Of a stretch of 7,391 bases of DNA, positions 5,105 through 7,391 are shown piece by piece. The DNA lies in the NCBI GenBank assembly GCA_017391435.1, contig JAFOYS010000297.1, positions 1 to 7,391 on the forward strand, in the 5' to 3' direction. Below the pieces are notes generated by a model. That model saw only the letters and a program-made list of their open reading frames with translations, was not told where the DNA came from and searched no databases. Each line of letters starts with the position of its first letter. Positions within the stretch are counted from its first letter, which is position 1. The position numbers were made by a program, and so were the translations under genes. The stretch comes from Alistipes sp. Lineage in GTDB: Bacteria; Bacteroidota; Bacteroidia; Bacteroidales; Rikenellaceae.

Positions 5105-7391
5105 TTACTTTGCTGTTGAATAGTCATAGTTGCCGGTAATTACACTCTGAGAATAAGTTCTACCAAAGCGGTCTGTAGCCTCAACGCGAATTGCAGCATT
5201 CTTATTCTTTAGAGTATACTTGTACATATGGAATGAATTTGTGAGGTAGTTTGCACGAGTTCCACCTACGTGGCCACGACCCACAACACCAATATGGTAA
5301 CCAATAGCCCACCAATCCTGACTTGAAGATGTAGAAGGTTTTGTAGGATTACTCTCACTTGTACCAGCTGCTGGAGTGTCCTTCTTATTTGGAATAAGGG
5401 TCATAGTTCCAGAATAGACATTATCCTCGTAAACCTTAACAGTCCAATTCTTATCAGCATTGAAGACATTTGCAAGCAGCACCCCATCACCGTGCTGCAA
5501 CTGGATATACTCGTGAGTACCACCACACTTAAGGTTACCACGATAGAGACGAATCTGGTAGTCACGATCGTTCATACCTGTATTTACGCCCTTATAGTAC
5601 CAATTCTTGATAGTATTACCGTCAATATCGTAAACGCCGTAACCATTTGGACAGCCATCACCATTAACCTTTGAGTACCACCAAGTTCCACACACTGCTG
5701 CGTGAACGTGCTCGTAAATGCCACCAGAGAGTGTAGGCTCGTTACGCATATAGTGTGTATGACCCGACATAATATGAGCCTCCTTATACTGCTTGAGCAG
5801 AGAGATAACCTTCTGAACATTCTGGCCACTTGAATTTGTCAACGGAATGTGCACGCAGAAGATAACAAGCTTATCCTTAGGCACAAAGCTCAAATCCTCC
5901 TTGAGCCACTGGTACTGCTCGTCAGTAAATTTCATTGAGTAGTTAGCAGCATCATTGTCCTTATTCCACTGCATATTACGCATACAAACAATATGAGCAT
6001 CACCACGATTCCAAGAGTGGTTAATTGGACCGAAGACATCCTCAAATACTCGCTGAGCCTTGATATTGTAAGTAGAAGAGGTCTCATCTGCAGAGATGGT
6101 CTTAGAAGATGAGAAGTATGTGTAGTCGTGATTACCCATAGTCTGGTAAACAGGCATACCGATGTTGCTTAGAGCCATATGTCCACGCAAGTGTGGCATC
6201 TGAGCCTCGCAATTTCTGCTACCCTCAGAGTATGTAACATCACCAAGCGTTACACCATAGCAAGGCACGCCCTTAGAGGCAGAGTGAGACTTGATATCTG
6301 GAACACACTCGTTATTAAATCTGTTACGGTGGGTTGCATCCTTACACTGTGGATCGGCAAGACAGAAGAGTGAGAACTGAGTCTCCTTACCGCCAGCAAG
6401 CTTCTCAAGTGTAAAGTTGTAGACAGATCGTGAAGTGGTATACTTCTCAAAGAATGCTGGCTGGCCATAGTTATTTACAGCAACCTTACAGTCTGCAGGA
6501 ATTGAGTAGTAGATATACCAAGCATCCTGGTGAGGGTGTTCGATAGTATATGTACCATCCTGAGCGGTCTGAACAACAGTATAACCATCCGATACACTAA
6601 CACCCGCAGCTGGAGTACCATCAGAGTAGGTAATCTTACCTGTTGCAATAGGCTCAGCTGGAGCATCCTCAAGGGCTGTAATAAAGACGCGAATATCGTC
6701 CAAGAACATACGGTTAGTAGCATCTGCTGCAAGAGCACCACCCAAGGCAACTGAAGAGCCTGAAGGGACACCTGTAAGAGTTACTGTATACTCCTTCCAA
6801 TCAGAGATATAGTTACCCTCAACAGTAAGCTGCTTCTCGTCAACCACATCCTTGTAAGAGACCAGATTGTCGCTTGCAATAGATGCACCAGAGAGAGCCT
6901 TTACGGCCATATAACGCTCGGCTGTATACTTCTCTACTGTCAGCAGGTCGTTTGCTCCATAAGGGGCAGCACGGAAGACAACCTTCAGCGTTGCGAGCTT
7001 ACCCTTTGGAATAGCATTCAACACCGGAGTACATACAAACGCGCGGTTTGCAGTTGTTCCAATCTTCAAGAAACCAGAGCGAGCACAGATAGCACCAGTC
7101 TTGCTAGCAATCCATCCCCAATCCTGAACGCCCATCTCGTCAATAAGACCACCAAGAGTGTTAAACAGACCAATCTCAGTTCCGCCGTCTACAGTATAGT
7201 AACCACTGCTGCTTGCAGTAATCTCACCTCTAACATCTACTCCGTCAAAAGATGTCAACGTGTTACGATCTGTACGAGAGATACCTGCCGCACGAGCACC
7301 ACCCTCACCTGCGTAAACAAGTCCCGCAAAGTTCTCAAAGACAATCAGATCTCCCGCCTTAGCGTTTGTAGTAACCACATTTCTCTTATCC
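5105..7391 (-). CDS. Calcineurin-like metallophosphoesterase with MetallophosN and MetallophosC domains (5' end outside window)
   Basis: Probable extracytoplasmic phosphomonoesterase or phosphodiesterase of a Bacteroidota family; substrate unknown. The frame stays open to the window edge (reading DKRN before the first in-frame GTG at 7378), so that GTG is unlikely to be the start and the export signal is not visible. Numbering from the GTG: 1-235 looks like a jelly-roll binding domain (DWKEYTVTLTGV, NRMFLDDIRVF). 245-330 is the MetallophosN-like beta-sandwich (TGKITYSDGTPAAGVSVSDGYTVVQT). 335-560 is the catalytic domain: DPQ (342-344), GDVTYSEG (Asp380), GNHD (415-418), His510 in CVHIP, and GHTH (539-542). 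575-750 is MetallophosC-like (GVYDIDGNTIKNWYYKG, then ATDRFGRTYSQSV), containing a Ser/Thr/Pro-rich stretch at 664-688. Motif I has Gln in place of the usual His of DxH, a variant I recall from other DPQ-type phosphoesterases, so activity is still likely. A terminator follows, making this the last gene of its own transcript. Domain order is confident; the enzyme's physiological role is not. Confidence 0.9.
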   Translation of the reverse strand, partial: DKRNVVTTNAKAGDLIVFENFAGLVYAGEGGARAAGISRTDRNTLTSFDGVDVRGEITASSSGYYTVDGGTEIGLFNTLGGLIDEMGVQDWGWIASKTGAICARSGFLKIGTTANRAFVCTPVLNAIPKGKLATLKVVFRAAPYGANDLLTVEKYTAERYMAVKALSGASIASDNLVSYKDVVDEKQLTVEGNYISDWKEYTVTLTGVPSGSSVALGGALAADATNRMFLDDIRVFITALEDAPAEPIATGKITYSDGTPAAGVSVSDGYTVVQTAQDGTYTIEHPHQDAWYIYYSIPADCKVAVNNYGQPAFFEKYTTSRSVYNFTLEKLAGGKETQFSLFCLADPQCKDATHRNRFNNECVPDIKSHSASKGVPCYGVTLGDVTYSEGSRNCEAQMPHLRGHMALSNIGMPVYQTMGNHDYTYFSSSKTISADETSSTYNIKAQRVFEDVFGPINHSWNRGDAHIVCMRNMQWNKDNDAANYSMKFTDEQYQWLKEDLSFVPKDKLVIFCVHIPLTNSSGQNVQKVISLLKQYKEAHIMSGHTHYMRNEPTLSGGIYEHVHAAVCGTWWYSKVNGDGCPNGYGVYDIDGNTIKNWYYKGVNTGMNDRDYQIRLYRGNLKCGGTHEYIQLQHGDGVLLANVFNADKNWTVKVYEDNVYSGTMTLIPNKKDTPAAGTSESNPTKPSTSSSQDWWAIGYHIGVVGRGHVGGTRANYLTNSFHMYKYTLKNKNAAIRVEATDRFGRTYSQSVITGNYDYSTAK

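Noticed and set aside
1..7391. Mobile element, phage, CRISPR or defence-system content.
   Set aside because: No transposase, integrase, repeat array, tRNA-linked att site or defence-type domain is visible. Composition is even and the gene content is housekeeping plus exported enzymes.

Overview
The window looks like a chromosomal segment from a Bacteroidota bacterium, most likely order Bacteroidales. Three things support this. Two promoters fit the TTTG / TAnnTTTG pattern of that phylum. The starts I could inspect have no strong Shine-Dalgarno sequence. Both outer genes are exported-type proteins with domain architectures common in gut Bacteroidales. Base composition is moderate and even, with no sign of a foreign island. 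I did not assign a genus.

Every gene I can support is on the minus strand, so the layout is read from high to low coordinates. (1) 7391-5105: a secreted-type calcineurin-like phosphoesterase whose 5' end lies outside the window, ending in a strong hairpin terminator at about 5041-5085. (2) An intergenic stretch (4933-5053) with a near-consensus promoter and a small inverted repeat just upstream of it. (3) A tightly packed three-gene unit: an AzgA/PbuG-type purine permease (4932-3640), ispF of the MEP isoprenoid pathway (3638-3159) and the M20 dipeptidase pepD (3156-1714). Only 1 and 2 bases separate these genes, and a terminator lies 5 bases after pepD. (4) A promoter overlapping that terminator's T-tract, then an exported N-acetylmuramoyl-L-alanine amidase of the type often annotated 'xanthan lyase'. 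Its zinc amidase domain is split by a golvesin/Xly-type binding domain, and its 3' end runs out of the window.

The three operon genes have no obvious shared pathway: purine uptake, isoprenoid precursor synthesis and peptide breakdown. They are best read as co-transcribed housekeeping genes. The two flanking genes act outside the cytoplasm, one on a phosphorylated or phosphodiester substrate that cannot be named and one probably on peptidoglycan.

I found no RNA gene, mobile element, CRISPR array or defence system, and nothing I would call a new biological system. The findings are modest: an apparently leaderless or near-leaderless start, a terminator/promoter overlap, an interrupted catalytic domain, a non-canonical metal-binding motif, and start-site corrections.
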